A DNA stretch of 64,000 nt from Streptococcus chenjunshii (GCF_003086355.1 NZ_CP031733.1:806001-870000), one strand, 5' to 3'. Positions 36,214 through 45,388 are shown, counted from the first letter of the stretch. The notes: generated from the letters alone by a model not told the origin. Program-made: numbers and translations.

Positions 36214-37889
36214 TGTATCAAGCACTTTATCGTAAGTACCGCAGTCAGACTTTTGCAGAGATGGTCGGTCAGACCGTTATTTCAACGACCTTAAAGCAAG
36301 CAGTAGCCAGTGGTAAGATCAGTCATGCCTATCTTTTTTCCGGACCGCGCGGTACCGGAAAGACCAGTGCAGCCAAAATTTTTGCTAAAGCGATGAACTG
36401 TCCTCATCAAGCTGACGGTGAGCCCTGCAATCAATGTGATATCTGCTGTGATATCACTAGGGGAAGCTTAGAAGATGTCATGGAGATCGATGCTGCCTCA
36501 AACAATGGTGTTGATGAAATTAGGGAAATACGTGATAAATCTACATATGCTCCCAGCAGAGCGACTTACAAGGTTTATATCATTGATGAGGTTCATATGC
36601 TCTCGACAGGGGCTTTTAATGCGCTTCTAAAGACGCTGGAGGAGCCAACCGAAAATGTGGTTTTTATTTTGGCGACAACTGAGCTGCATAAAATACCGGC
36701 GACGATTCTTTCTCGTGTACAGCGCTTTGAATTTAAGACGATTAAGTCAGCGGCTATTCAGGAGCATTTAGCTGCTGTGCTGGATCAGGAAGCAGTCAGC
36801 TATGAACCGGCAGCCCTGTCTCTTATTGCCCGTCGGGCGGAAGGCGGAATGCGGGATGCCCTGTCTATCTTAGATCAGGCACTTAGTTTGACAGCAGACA
36901 GACAGATTACTTTATCCATTGCTGAAGAAATCACTGGTTCTATCTCACTAGCTGCCTTGGATGACTATGTGGCTGATCTCCTGCATCACGAAACCCTGTC
37001 AGCTCTTGAACATCTGGGGCTTATTTTTGACAGCGGCAAAAGCATGAGCCGCTTTGCGGCCGATTTGCTGAATTATCTGCGTGATTTACTGGTGGTTCAG
37101 GCCGGCGGAGAGGCGGCAGACAGAGGAGCTGTTTTTCAGGCCAACCTCGCCTTTGAGCAGGAAACGCTTTTCAAAATGATTGACCTGATAACCAAAAGCC
37201 TGCAGGAAATTAAACAGGGGACTCATCCCAAAATCTATGCTGAAATGATGACGATTCAGCTGGCAGAACTGCCTTCAGAAACGGCGCCAAAGTCTTTGGA
37301 ATCTAATGAAATTGAAGAGCTGAGACAGGAAGTGAACAGGCTGAAAGAAGAGCTGTCAGCCTTTCGCTCGGGTCAATCTGCAGCCAAGACAGACAGTCAG
37401 CAATCCGCGGCCAACACCAAAAAAGCATTTAAATACAAGGTTGATAAAGAAAAGATTTTAACAATTATGCAGGAAACAGTTGCTGACAGCCAGCAGTCAC
37501 GCGCTTATCTTGATGCTTTAAAAGGAGCTTGGAATGAAATTTTAGACAGCATTAAAGCTCAAGACCGTGCCCTTTTGCTGGGGGCAGAACCTGTTCTTGC
37601 TAACAGTGAGACCGCAATTCTGGCTTTCAACGCTGCCTTTAATGCCGAACAAGCGATGAAAAGAAGTGATCTCAATGCGGTATTTGGCAATATCATGGAT
37701 CAGGCGGCAGGTTTCTCGCCCAATATCTTAGCTGTTCCGCGTTCTGATTTTGATCAGATTCGTACAGAATTTGCGCAAAGGTTTAAAAATCAAAAGCAGG
37801 AAGAAGCTGAGCAAGCGGACGATAAGGAGGAACTTATCCCGCAGGACTTCGCCTTTTTGTCTGGTAAGATTGAAACTATAGCTGATTAG
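36213..37889 (+). CDS. dnaX: DNA polymerase III subunits gamma and tau
   Basis: Clamp-loader ATPase of the replisome. It has 558 residues. The Walker A GPRGTGKTSAAKIF is near residue 45; the four-cysteine zinc module CPHQADGEPCNQCDIC follows; the DEVHMLS Walker B and the AAA+ sensor 1 (ATTELHKIPATILSR) are present. From about residue 355 a coiled, Gln/Glu/Ser-rich linker leads to the tau C-terminal part. I see no obvious slippery A-run for a programmed frameshift to gamma. It overlaps the fRMsr stop by one base. Confidence 0.97.
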   Translation: MYQALYRKYRSQTFAEMVGQTVISTTLKQAVASGKISHAYLFSGPRGTGKTSAAKIFAKAMNCPHQADGEPCNQCDICCDITRGSLEDVMEIDAASNNGVDEIREIRDKSTYAPSRATYKVYIIDEVHMLSTGAFNALLKTLEEPTENVVFILATTELHKIPATILSRVQRFEFKTIKSAAIQEHLAAVLDQEAVSYEPAALSLIARRAEGGMRDALSILDQALSLTADRQITLSIAEEITGSISLAALDDYVADLLHHETLSALEHLGLIFDSGKSMSRFAADLLNYLRDLLVVQAGGEAADRGAVFQANLAFEQETLFKMIDLITKSLQEIKQGTHPKIYAEMMTIQLAELPSETAPKSLESNEIEELRQEVNRLKEELSAFRSGQSAAKTDSQQSAANTKKAFKYKVDKEKILTIMQETVADSQQSRAYLDALKGAWNEILDSIKAQDRALLLGAEPVLANSETAILAFNAAFNAEQAMKRSDLNAVFGNIMDQAAGFSPNILAVPRSDFDQIRTEFAQRFKNQKQEEAEQADDKEELIPQDFAFLSGKIETIAD

Positions 37890-38105
37890 TCTGAAAACTG
37901 CAGCAAAATATCAAATTATACTGGCTGCATCATTTAGCTTACCGTCTTGTGCACCTCTGCTGCAAGTCCGTTTAGGCAGAGATGCAGCAGACATTATAAA
38001 AAAGCCGTGACAGACCTGCAACGACTTATCTGCAATGATGGCCAAAGTATGGAATTAGTCAGCCTTTCTTTTTTAGAATAGTTAAAGATGTGCTATAATA
38101 AAAGC

Positions 38106-38299
38106 ATGACTAAAGGACAATTTTCATTATTGGCAGTGGTATGTGCCTTTGAAACCTATTTTTTAATGATGCTGTTTTTAACAAGGACTACTTTTTTGCC
38201 ATTTTTTGGGGAATTTTGCTGCTGCGCAACCTGCAGCGAGCTTATTTGATAACCCAATTTACTAAAACAGTTTTAGACACTACCAAGAAGAAAGACTGA
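38106..38299 (+). pseudogene. DUF3272 family small membrane protein, frameshifted
   Basis: From ATG 38106 the frame reads MTKGQFSLLAVVCAFETYF and then runs to an early TGA at 38247-38249. In the next frame, starting at AAT 38165, the protein continues NDAVFNKDYFFAIFWGILLL, then RNLQRAYLITQFTK, to TGA 38299. Together these match streptococcal DUF3272 proteins (about 65 residues), which lie between dnaX and birA in this genus. The break is one missing T in the six-T run at 38159-38164. It overlaps the 3' end of convergent birA by 20 nt. A TGC-TATAAT box (38094-38099) lies 6 nt before the ATG. A sequencing slip or slippage variation is possible. Confidence 0.78.
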
Positions 38300-39221
38300 T
38301 TTCTCCGCTGGTCAGTGTCTTTTTTTGACCATTTTCAAGCTGGACAAGAAGCTCCCCCCGATCGGTAATATCATAAGCAGTGCCTGTGTAAACAGTATTA
38401 TTTTCCTTAAAAGTAATCTCTTTGTTTAAAACAAGAGATTTTTCTTTGTAAACTTTGAGCAACTCTTTTTCAGGAGTGTTGAAAAAGAGTCTCCAAATTT
38501 CAGTAATCAGCTGATTGCGGGTGATATCTGGTTCTTCTGCTGTAAACAGCGACGCTGCTTTAGCAGACAGTTCTTTCGGAAAGCTTTTAACAGCGAAATT
38601 CAGGCCGACACCGATAACGATATCGGTAATTAGCCCTGTTTCTACAGATGCAATGGCTTCAGTGAGAATGCCTCCGACTTTTTTTCCTTCTAAGTAAATA
38701 TCGTTAACCCATTTGATTTCAGTCTCAATGGCAGTCAGTCTGGAAATAGCTTTGACAATACTGGCAGCTACCATCAAAGTGTAGGGTTTAGTCTGAGCAA
38801 AGGATTGCTGAGGTTTAAGAAGGAGCGACATATATATCCCCCCTTGTTTAGCTGTAAAAAAAGGTCTTTCGAAGCGCCCCTTGGCTCTGCCCTGCTGAGG
38901 AGCTAAGTAGAGATGGGGCGTCTGAACAGCGGCATTTAACCCTTTTTTTGCATCCAGCTGTGTCGAAAGGCTTTTATCGTTAAGGCTGACCGCAATCCCC
39001 AGTTCATGGGCAATTCTTTCTGGCAGCAGCAGATCACCGCTGCAAAGACGATAGCCTCTGTTTTTAACAGCTTCGATAGCCAGACCTTGATGCTCCAGAT
39101 TTTTGACAGCTTTCCAGACAGCTGTACGTGAGAGGCCCAGCTGCTTTGACAGTTCCTGGCCTGTAACAAACTGTCCCTTTTTTTCCTGCAATGACTGATA
39201 GATTTGTTCGTATGTTTTCAT
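38280..39221 (-). CDS. birA: Bifunctional biotin-protein ligase / biotin operon repressor
   Basis: Attaches biotin to carrier proteins such as the OAD and acetyl-CoA carboxylase carriers. It has 313 residues from ATG 39221; an in-frame TTG two codons upstream is less likely. It is a class II enzyme. The N-terminal winged helix has TGQELSKQLGLSRTAVWKAV, so it may repress biotin uptake genes. The catalytic domain contains the biotin-adenylate loop region QQGRAKGRFERPFF and IKWVNDIYLEGKKVGGILTE. A TGC-TATAAT -10 box (39233-39228 on the minus strand) ends 6 nt before the ATG, suggesting a leaderless mRNA. Confidence 0.95.
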   Translation of the reverse strand: MKTYEQIYQSLQEKKGQFVTGQELSKQLGLSRTAVWKAVKNLEHQGLAIEAVKNRGYRLCSGDLLLPERIAHELGIAVSLNDKSLSTQLDAKKGLNAAVQTPHLYLAPQQGRAKGRFERPFFTAKQGGIYMSLLLKPQQSFAQTKPYTLMVAASIVKAISRLTAIETEIKWVNDIYLEGKKVGGILTEAIASVETGLITDIVIGVGLNFAVKSFPKELSAKAASLFTAEEPDITRNQLITEIWRLFFNTPEKELLKVYKEKSLVLNKEITFKENNTVYTGTAYDITDRGELLVQLENGQKKTLTSGEISLSSW

Positions 39222-39324
39222 AACCAAATTATAGCATAATTAGCGTTGCTACAGTTATTTTTAAATCATTTCCGTTTTCTTACTTCCCGCGAGGATTTGT
39301 ATAACAAAATACCGGAAAACATGA

Positions 39325-39330
39325 TACAAT
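39325..39330 (+). promoter_or_regulatory. Extended -10 of metK
   Basis: TACAAT (39325-39330) preceded by TGA. Transcription would start near 39336, at the 5' edge of the SMK-box-like RNA. No convincing -35 at normal spacing. Confidence 0.55.
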
Positions 39331-39336
39331 AAAAGG

Positions 39337-39746
39337 GTTAATAAGTCCCGAAAAGGTGGCTGAACAAGCAGAGTATGGAACAAAAACCATAAGACTTTCC
39401 CTGCCTCTTCAACTTCTTGGTTAGGGCTGCCGTATGGCATCTTCGCCTCAGCATAGTTGGTTAGGATGGCTGCTGCGACTTGCGGAATTGTTAAATAGTC
39501 CAGCGGGCCGTTTAAGGTGGATAAGTCGCATCCAGACAAGAACTGTCAACCGCAAATAAAGTATCAGGGGTACTTTTGTCCTAATCTCTTTTCGCTTGCA
39601 GCAGTTTTACTTTGTTTTAGCTTTGTCTTTTCAGCCAGTGCTTTGTAACTTTTTAACTCGCTAAATGAGACAGCCTTCTCTGGTTTTATTTGCTTAAAAC
39701 AAGAGCTGTATTTAGTCAGATCAATGATTTATTAAAAGGGGGACAT
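39337..39746 (+). promoter_or_regulatory. SMK-box (SAM-III) riboswitch-like leader of metK with a long insertion
   Basis: The ends match the known SMK core. GTTA(AT)AAG-TCCC-GAAAA-GGTGGC (39337-39360) corresponds to the 5' half, and GCCAGTGCTTTGTAAC (39634-39649) to the 3' half with its conserved TTGTAAC. GTCCC (39345-39349) can pair with GGGAC in the Shine-Dalgarno (39740-39744), the switch that blocks translation when SAM is bound; in E. faecalis the same positions are UUCCC/GGGAA. TGGCTGAA (39357-39364) pairs perfectly with TTCAGCCA (39630-39637). Between these arms lie 265 nt, far more than in the E. faecalis RNA. The insert has its own stems, for example TATGG/CCATA and GCGACTT/AAGTCGC. 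Confidence 0.7.
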
Positions 39747-39749
39747 TCT

Positions 39750-40940
39750 ATGTCAGAACGCAAGCTTTTTACGTCTGAATCTGTATCGGAGGGCCATCCG
39801 GATAAGATTGCCGACCAAATTTCAGATGCGATTTTAGATGCTGTTTTGGAACAGGACCCAGAAGCACATGTAGCGGCAGAAACAGCTGTTTATACTGGAT
39901 CGGTCCATGTTTTTGGAGAAATTTCCACAACGGCCTATATAGATATTAATCAAGTGGTAAGGGATACGATTGCAGAAATCGGCTACAGCAATACCGACTA
40001 TGGTTTTGCAGCAGAAGTGGTAGGGGTTCACCCATCCTTAGTTGAACAGTCGGCCGATATTGCTCAAGGTGTCAATGAAGCCCTAGAGGTCCGCGGAAAT
40101 ACAGCCAGCGATCCTTTAGATTTAATTGGTGCAGGAGATCAGGGCATGATGTTCGGTTTTGCTATTGATGAGACACCGGAACTGATGCCTCTGCCAATCT
40201 CCCTGTCTCATAAATTAGTCAAAAAATTGGCTGATTTACGCAAAAGCGGGGAGATAACTTACCTCAGACCTGATGCCAAATCACAGGTAACAGTTGAATA
40301 TGATGCTGATGACCGACCTGTCCGTGTAGATACAGTCGTTATTTCCACTCAGCATGATCCGGATGTTTCCAGCCAGCACATCCATGATGATGTCATCAAT
40401 CAGGTTATTAAAGCGGTTATTCCGGCAGAGTATTTAGATGAACAGACAAAGTTTTTCATCAATCCGACAGGCCGTTTCGTCATCGGGGGACCGCAAGGAG
40501 ATTCCGGTTTGACAGGCCGGAAAATTATTGTAGATACTTACGGCGGTTACGCCCGCCATGGAGGCGGTGCTTTTTCAGGTAAAGATGCCACAAAAGTTGA
40601 CCGTTCAGCTTCTTATGCGGCCCGCTATATCGCTAAAAATATTGTCGCAGCAGGCCTTGCTTCAAAAGCAGAGGTACAGCTGGCCTATGCTATTGGTGTT
40701 GCTCAGCCGGTATCGGTACAGATAGATACCTTTGGTACGGGCAAGGCGGCAGAGAGCAGACTTGAAGAAGCTGTACGGCAGGTCTTTGACCTGCGTCCGG
40801 CCGGTATCATTAAAATGCTGGATTTGAAACGTCCTATTTACCGTCAAACCGCGGCTTACGGCCATATGGGACGGACAGATATTGACCTGCCGTGGGAAAA
40901 GACGGACCGTACCGAAGATCTGTTAGCTGCCCTGCGATAA
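39750..40940 (+). CDS. metK: S-adenosylmethionine synthetase
   Basis: Makes SAM from methionine and ATP. It has 396 residues, the standard length. The N-terminal [25 protein letters not shown] carries the ATP and metal site in family form, [12 protein letters not shown] is the hexapeptide motif (about residue 115) and [17 protein letters not shown] the P-loop-like motif (about 265). I chose ATG 39750, 6 nt after AAAAGGGGGAC, the Shine-Dalgarno that the leader RNA can mask. Ends in a terminator. Confidence 0.98.
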   Translation: MSERKLFTSESVSEGHPDKIADQISDAILDAVLEQDPEAHVAAETAVYTGSVHVFGEISTTAYIDINQVVRDTIAEIGYSNTDYGFAAEVVGVHPSLVEQSADIAQGVNEALEVRGNTASDPLDLIGAGDQGMMFGFAIDETPELMPLPISLSHKLVKKLADLRKSGEITYLRPDAKSQVTVEYDADDRPVRVDTVVISTQHDPDVSSQHIHDDVINQVIKAVIPAEYLDEQTKFFINPTGRFVIGGPQGDSGLTGRKIIVDTYGGYARHGGGAFSGKDATKVDRSASYAARYIAKNIVAAGLASKAEVQLAYAIGVAQPVSVQIDTFGTGKAAESRLEEAVRQVFDLRPAGIIKMLDLKRPIYRQTAAYGHMGRTDIDLPWEKTDRTEDLLAALR

Positions 40941-40983
40941 AGTGCTAAAGGGATGAACTTTTGGTTTAACAGTCTTATCTAAA

Positions 40984-41029
40984 AAAACCTGCAATAATCA
41001 GCTTTTGTCTGATTATGGCAGGGCTTTTT
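40984..41029 (+). terminator. Terminator of metK
   Basis: CCTGCAATAATCAG (40987-41000) pairs with CTGATTATGGCAGG (41008-41021) with one mismatch, followed by GCTTTTTA. Confidence 0.85.
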
Positions 41030-41120
41030 ATTAATAGCAGGGACTATTCAAAATGGTAGTCGTGATAAAAACGGCTGCGGTGCTGCCAACTTTTGTGCTA
41101 CGCTGAGTTTAAAGCGATTT

Positions 41121-41945
41121 TCAGGTGTTTTGAACAGTCTTCATCTCTGCAGCTTTTTCAGATCGGTTGCAATCTCGGTCAAAATGAAATAAAACTGTAA
41201 GTCCGAGAAATGCTAAAGGTAGAAAAATAACGATTAAACCGATCCAAGAATGTCCTGATGGGGCACCATTTGAAGCTACAGCAGGCTGAAAGTCAATCAG
41301 TGTATGGATAATAGTTGGAATCCATAAATTGTTGTACTTTATACGAAGAGCAGCAAATATCAAACCAAAAGCTGCAGCATAAAAAACTTGCTGTATAACA
41401 GCTGTAAAAGAACTGCTGGTTAAATTGGTGAGATGGAGCAGACCAAATAAGACAGCGGAAGCACATGAAGCCCAAAACACTGACCGCATGCGGTTTTTGT
41501 TTTGGAATACTTGTAAAAACCCGGCAAAGAATACTCCTCGGACAAGAAATTCTTCAAAAACACCAGCAGCGGCAGCAGCCAAAAGAATTGACAGTGCTGG
41601 AACGATACCCTTTCTTAATACTGTTTGTATATTATAAGGTACTCGGAAAACAATTAAAAAAAGCACTATAAAAATTCCAAGCAAAACAGCAAATAGAATC
41701 TTGCTAACTCTGGAAAACTGCAGTTTTTCAACAAAGATTTTATCGCTTTTAATGAAGCGGTAACAACAGGCAGCTAAACTGATACTGAAAATAAAATTCA
41801 AAAGATTGGGAAGAAAAGCTGAACTGTCCTTACTGAATGGCAGCCCCTTAGATAATAGAGAAACTCCAAAAAAGATGAAAAAAATAATCAATCCTTGTAA
41901 CAATAATTTTTTACCATCGGTTTTTTTAATAGTGTTGCTAATCAT
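41121..41945 (-). CDS. CPBP family intramembrane metalloprotease (Abi/CAAX-type)
   Basis: A 274-residue membrane protein with about seven hydrophobic segments. The CPBP/Rce1 motifs are FEEFLVRGVFF (E-E-x-x-x-R) and FGLLHLTNL, with a later histidine in IIHTLIDF. In streptococci such proteins occur in bacteriocin-immunity and self-protection settings, but no bacteriocin genes are near, so the substrate is unknown. I chose ATG 41945 after AACAAGGAGG; an in-frame start 32 codons upstream has no good ribosome site and no family counterpart. Confidence 0.88.
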   Translation of the reverse strand: MISNTIKKTDGKKLLLQGLIIFFIFFGVSLLSKGLPFSKDSSAFLPNLLNFIFSISLAACCYRFIKSDKIFVEKLQFSRVSKILFAVLLGIFIVLFLIVFRVPYNIQTVLRKGIVPALSILLAAAAAGVFEEFLVRGVFFAGFLQVFQNKNRMRSVFWASCASAVLFGLLHLTNLTSSSFTAVIQQVFYAAAFGLIFAALRIKYNNLWIPTIIHTLIDFQPAVASNGAPSGHSWIGLIVIFLPLAFLGLTVLFHFDRDCNRSEKAAEMKTVQNT

Positions 41946-42102
41946 TATAGCCTCCTTGTTTTTATTTCTGTTTTTATTTTCCATAGTTTTTACTGATCTG
42001 TCAACAAGTGAAAAGAAAAAATAGATAAAAATGAGATACATGTTAGATAGGCTTTAGATAAACCTTTTTGCCTTGTGGTAGAATAAAAATACAGTTGATT
42101 AT

Positions 42103-42229
42103 GGGACAAAAAATCGGTAAATTGCCATAACATAACGATTTCGGTTTTGTGATCCTGCCTCAATCAACCATTGCGCCAAACGCATCTGTTTAAAAAAGTA
42201 AAACGAGGCAGGTCTTTTGTCCCAGCCTC
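42103..42229. repeat. Family B palindromic repeat, copy 3 (short form)
   Basis: Starts GGGACAAAAAATCGGTAAAT and ends GGTCTTTTGTCCCAGCCTC, so its two ends are complementary (GGGACAAAA/TTTTGTCCC). The interior carries the CAACCATTGCGCCAAACGC and AAAACGAGGCAGG segments of the family. Confidence 0.8.
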
Positions 42230-42269
42230 AGCTCAAGTTTTTATACGGCCTTTGTATCTTATTGGAACT

Positions 42270-42534
42270 GAACACGGCCTAAAATCCTAGTGAAAAAGAG
42301 ACGCAATCGTAGGAAGCGCAAGCTGACGTACGAGTGTGGCTGCTCTGTGAGTATGCCTGCCAACGTGATGCAAGCATCTTGTTAAACGACCCTAGCCGTA
42401 GCTGACTGAAGGCTTTGCCGTCTTAACAGACGCCCGCACCCTTCTAGTCATCTTGGCAGGGGCGCGTCTGCGAAATCACAGATTTCGGACTTACCGCCAT
42501 TTTCATACGGATTTCTTAACGGCCTTTGTATCTT
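42270..42534 (+). repeat. Family A modular element, copy 11 (265 nt, type II stem)
   Basis: Counterpart of copy 9 in plus orientation, with the same long core. A stray ACGGCCTTTGTATCTT (42245-42260) precedes it. Its right end lies directly before GAGGAGG, the Shine-Dalgarno of the PrsW-like gene. Confidence 0.85.
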
Positions 42535-42554
42535 AATAGAGGAGGTAGAATATA

Positions 42555-43364
42555 ATGCGTAAGCTGTTGATATTTTTAGTAGGGCTTCTTTCTGTGGCAG
42601 GTTTTGTGTGGGACTGCTTTATCTTGTTTAATCTGAATTTATCTATAAAGCAATGGCAGACTTTTGCTGCGGCCATGCTGATTTTTGCTTTGACTTATTT
42701 TATTCCTTTATCCGTTTTATCTTGCTATCTGCTAAAAAAAGAAAAGTGCAGTTTGTCTTATTTTTGGCTATCTGTCTTTGCAGGAGCAACCGTGATTGGT
42801 TCATTAGCAGGACTTTTAAACTATTGGCTGACAGATCTGCTAAAAACAGTTGTTACCAACCAAGATTTTCTTAATAGCTGGGCACCTAGCCTTGTTCCGC
42901 CATTTGCGGAGGAAAGTTTAAAACTGATTTTGGCTTTAATCGTTGCTTATCTAGTCGGGGCTGAAAAGCTCTCTGCTTTCATCTTAATTGGTCTTGGAGT
43001 AGGGCTTGGCTTTCAGTTGTCAGAAGATTATACTTATGTCGCTGGATCATTCGTTGAAGGAACAGTGAATCCTGTATGGCAAGCTTTTCTACGCTTGGAA
43101 ACCGCTTTTGCTTCCCATTGGCTATTGACTGCTATGCTGACTGGAGCTTGTTATATTTTATTTGTGCAGAAATTCAAGCCTAAAACCTACTTAGCATATG
43201 TGTGGCTGTTTTCTCCTTTTGTCCTGCATATTTTATGGAACAGCCCTTGGGGTGATGGTAATGTTTTGCTGAAATTGTCGTTAACATTTGTAAGTTGGTT
43301 CTTATTTGGAAGCTTATTTCATTACGCTTTTACTGTGAAACTTCGTGAGACAGTACCTGTTTAA
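42555..43364 (+). CDS. PrsW-family intramembrane metalloprotease
   Basis: A 269-residue protein with about eight membrane segments. It carries the four PrsW/PF13367 landmarks in order: PPFAEESLKLI (E-E-x-x-K), GLGFQLSEDYTYV (G-F-x-x-x-E-D), a histidine in TAFASHWLL and a second in LHILWN. PrsW cleaves the anti-sigma factor RsiW in Bacillus; in streptococci the target is unknown, and no anti-sigma gene lies nearby. ATG 42555 follows AGAGGAGG, which lies directly after the family A repeat. Confidence 0.85.
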   Translation: MRKLLIFLVGLLSVAGFVWDCFILFNLNLSIKQWQTFAAAMLIFALTYFIPLSVLSCYLLKKEKCSLSYFWLSVFAGATVIGSLAGLLNYWLTDLLKTVVTNQDFLNSWAPSLVPPFAEESLKLILALIVAYLVGAEKLSAFILIGLGVGLGFQLSEDYTYVAGSFVEGTVNPVWQAFLRLETAFASHWLLTAMLTGACYILFVQKFKPKTYLAYVWLFSPFVLHILWNSPWGDGNVLLKLSLTFVSWFLFGSLFHYAFTVKLRETVPV

Positions 43365-43416
43365 TAAAAAGGAAGTGGGCTTGAGATATTATAGTTTAAC
43401 AATATTGTAAAAATAA

Positions 43417-43465
43417 AACTCTTGGAACTTAGCTGTCTGTTCATGTTAAGTCCCAAGAGTTTTTG
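43417..43465 (+). terminator. Terminator after the PrsW-like gene
   Basis: AAACTCTTGG (43417-43426) pairs with CCAAGAGTTT (43453-43462) and the T-run continues. ACTTA/TAAGT extends the stem inward. Confidence 0.85.
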
Positions 43466-43633
43466 TATCATCATAATTTTCAAAAAGTGCGAACATCTTA
43501 TCACTGGAAGCCATCTTAAAAGCGTCTTTTCTCTGATTTCACTCATTGATATCTTCTCTGATTCAATTTGTCAAAAAGCCTAAAATATGGTAAAATGCAA
43601 AAGTTAAGTTTTAGCTAAGAAAGTTTTGGGAGT

Positions 43634-44893
43634 ATGAAAAAGATTATCATTAACGGCGGGAAACCGCTGCAGGGGGAAGTGTCGATTTCAGGGGCGAAAA
43701 ACAGTGTTGTTGCGCTGATACCGGCTGTTATTCTGACAGATGATACCGTCACATTGGATGGTGTTCCTAACATTTCTGATGTTGACAGTTTGGTTGATAT
43801 TATGGAAACAATGGGAGCAAGTGTTACACGTACAGGAGAAACGCTTGAAATTAATCCTTGCGGCGTTGAGAATATCCCTATGCCCTACGGTAAAATTAAC
43901 CGTCTGCGCGCTTCTTATTATTTTTATGGGAGCCTTTTAGGACGTTTTGGCCAAGCGATTGTCGGTTTGCCGGGAGGCTGTGATTTAGGCCCGCGGCCGA
44001 TAGACCAGCATTTGAAAGCTTTTGCTGCTATGGGAGTAACCGTCTCTTATGAAGGCGATTCTATGCACCTAACCACGCCTCATCAGTCACTTCACGGAGC
44101 ACATATCTATATGGATACAGTCAGTGTCGGCGCAACAATTAATACGATGATTGCTGCTGTTAAGGCAGACGGACGGACGGTGATTGAAAATGCAGCGCGT
44201 GAGCCTGAAATTATTGATGTGGCCACTTTGCTAAATAATATGGGAGCGCAGATTCGCGGTGCTGGGACAGATGTGATTACCATTGACGGTGTTGAAAAAC
44301 TTCATGGGACACGCCATCAAGTTATCCCTGACCGGATCGAAGCAGGGACCTATATCGCTTTGGCAGCAGCAGCGGGTGAGGGAATCCGTATCAAAAATGT
44401 CCTCTATGAACATCTTGAAAGCTATCTCGCTAAATTAGAGGAAATGGGTGTCCGTATGACTGTCGAAGAAGATGCCGTCTATGTGGAAAAACAAGGAAGC
44501 CTTAGAGCTGTTTCAGTTAAAACATCACCTTATCCGGGTTTTGCCACTGACCTTCAGCAGCCTCTGACCCCTCTCTTACTGAGTGCTGAGGGGCAAGGAA
44601 CCATTGTTGATACAATTTATGAAAAACGAACCAATCATGTTCCTGAGCTAGTAAAGATGGGAGGAGCGATATCAGTTGATGAAAGAGGCATTGCTTATCA
44701 GGGGCCGAATCACTTGACTGGAGCAGCGGTCAAGGCGACTGATTTGCGTGCAGGTGCTGCTCTGGTTATTGCGGGGCTGATGGCTTCAGGTCAGACAGAA
44801 ATCAGCAATGTTGAATTTATTCTTCGCGGCTATTCGAATATTATTGAAAAGCTGTCCGCACTTGGCGCCGATATTCATCTTGTAACAGATTGA
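43634..44893 (+). CDS. murA: UDP-N-acetylglucosamine 1-carboxyvinyltransferase
   Basis: First committed step of peptidoglycan synthesis, transferring enolpyruvate from PEP to UDP-GlcNAc; target of fosfomycin. It has 419 residues, standard. The N-terminal [15 protein letters not shown] holds the catalytic lysine region, and the loop [16 protein letters not shown] holds the cysteine (C116 region) that fosfomycin attacks. The C-terminal [12 protein letters not shown] segment is conserved. Streptococci have two MurA paralogues; which one this is cannot be told here. An extended -10 (TGG TAAAAT, near 43588) lies upstream, and GGGAG precedes the ATG. Confidence 0.97.
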   Translation: MKKIIINGGKPLQGEVSISGAKNSVVALIPAVILTDDTVTLDGVPNISDVDSLVDIMETMGASVTRTGETLEINPCGVENIPMPYGKINRLRASYYFYGSLLGRFGQAIVGLPGGCDLGPRPIDQHLKAFAAMGVTVSYEGDSMHLTTPHQSLHGAHIYMDTVSVGATINTMIAAVKADGRTVIENAAREPEIIDVATLLNNMGAQIRGAGTDVITIDGVEKLHGTRHQVIPDRIEAGTYIALAAAAGEGIRIKNVLYEHLESYLAKLEEMGVRMTVEEDAVYVEKQGSLRAVSVKTSPYPGFATDLQQPLTPLLLSAEGQGTIVDTIYEKRTNHVPELVKMGGAISVDERGIAYQGPNHLTGAAVKATDLRAGAALVIAGLMASGQTEISNVEFILRGYSNIIEKLSALGADIHLVTD

Positions 44894-44980
44894 AGTGAAC
44901 TTGGGAATGCGTGGCTATCCAGATCATGCTAAATTATAGAACAGGACGCTGTGATCCGCTCCGCTATTTTCAAGCTCTGA

Positions 44981-45163
44981 CGAGGCAGGAACAAAAGTCC
45001 TGCCTCGTTTTACTTTTTTAAACAGATGCGTTTGGCGTAGTAGTCGATTGGAAGTTCTTATCCCTTGTTGCGAAAGAGACAGCGACCTCCCCTAATCAAC
45101 TGTACGGTGGGGACAAAAAATCGAAATCGTCACTTTATGACAATTTACCGACTTTTGTCCCAC
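44981..45163. repeat. Family B palindromic repeat, copy 4
   Basis: Starts with CGAGGCAGGAACAAAAGTCCTGCCTCG, itself a long hairpin split here as CGAGGCAGGA and TCCTGCCTCG, and ends TTTTGTCCCACTCTC. The interior repeats the TCTTATCCCTTGTTGC and ATTTACCGACTTTTGTCC segments of copy 1. It follows murA and may serve as its terminator. Confidence 0.8.
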
Positions 45164-45176
45164 TCTCTTTTATATA

Positions 45177-45379
45177 AGCTACAAAGGCTGTGAAAAATGC
45201 AAAGGGAAAATAGGCGGTAAGCCAGAAATCTGTGATTTCGCAGACGCCCCCTGTCAGGACGACTAGAAGGGTGCGGTCGGCTGATAAGATGACAAAGCCT
45301 TCAGACGTCTACGGCTATTAACTTGAAATCAATTCTAAACTTAGCTATGTCTTTTTTGCACAGCTCTTAGGCCGTGTTC
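45177..45379 (-). repeat. Family A modular element, copy 12 (203 nt, degenerate)
   Basis: Minus orientation. The ends AGCTACAAAGGCTG and AGGCCGTGTTC are partly decayed and the stem is weak. The core keeps the CGAAATC-type hairpin (GAAATCTGTGATTTC). Confidence 0.75.
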
Positions 45380-45388
45380 AATTCCACC

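Noticed and set aside
39261..39539. Minus-strand open frame of 92 codons upstream of metK
   Set aside because: It begins with TTG without a ribosome site, overlaps the conserved SMK-box segment and has no recognisable family; the plus-strand RNA explains the sequence better.
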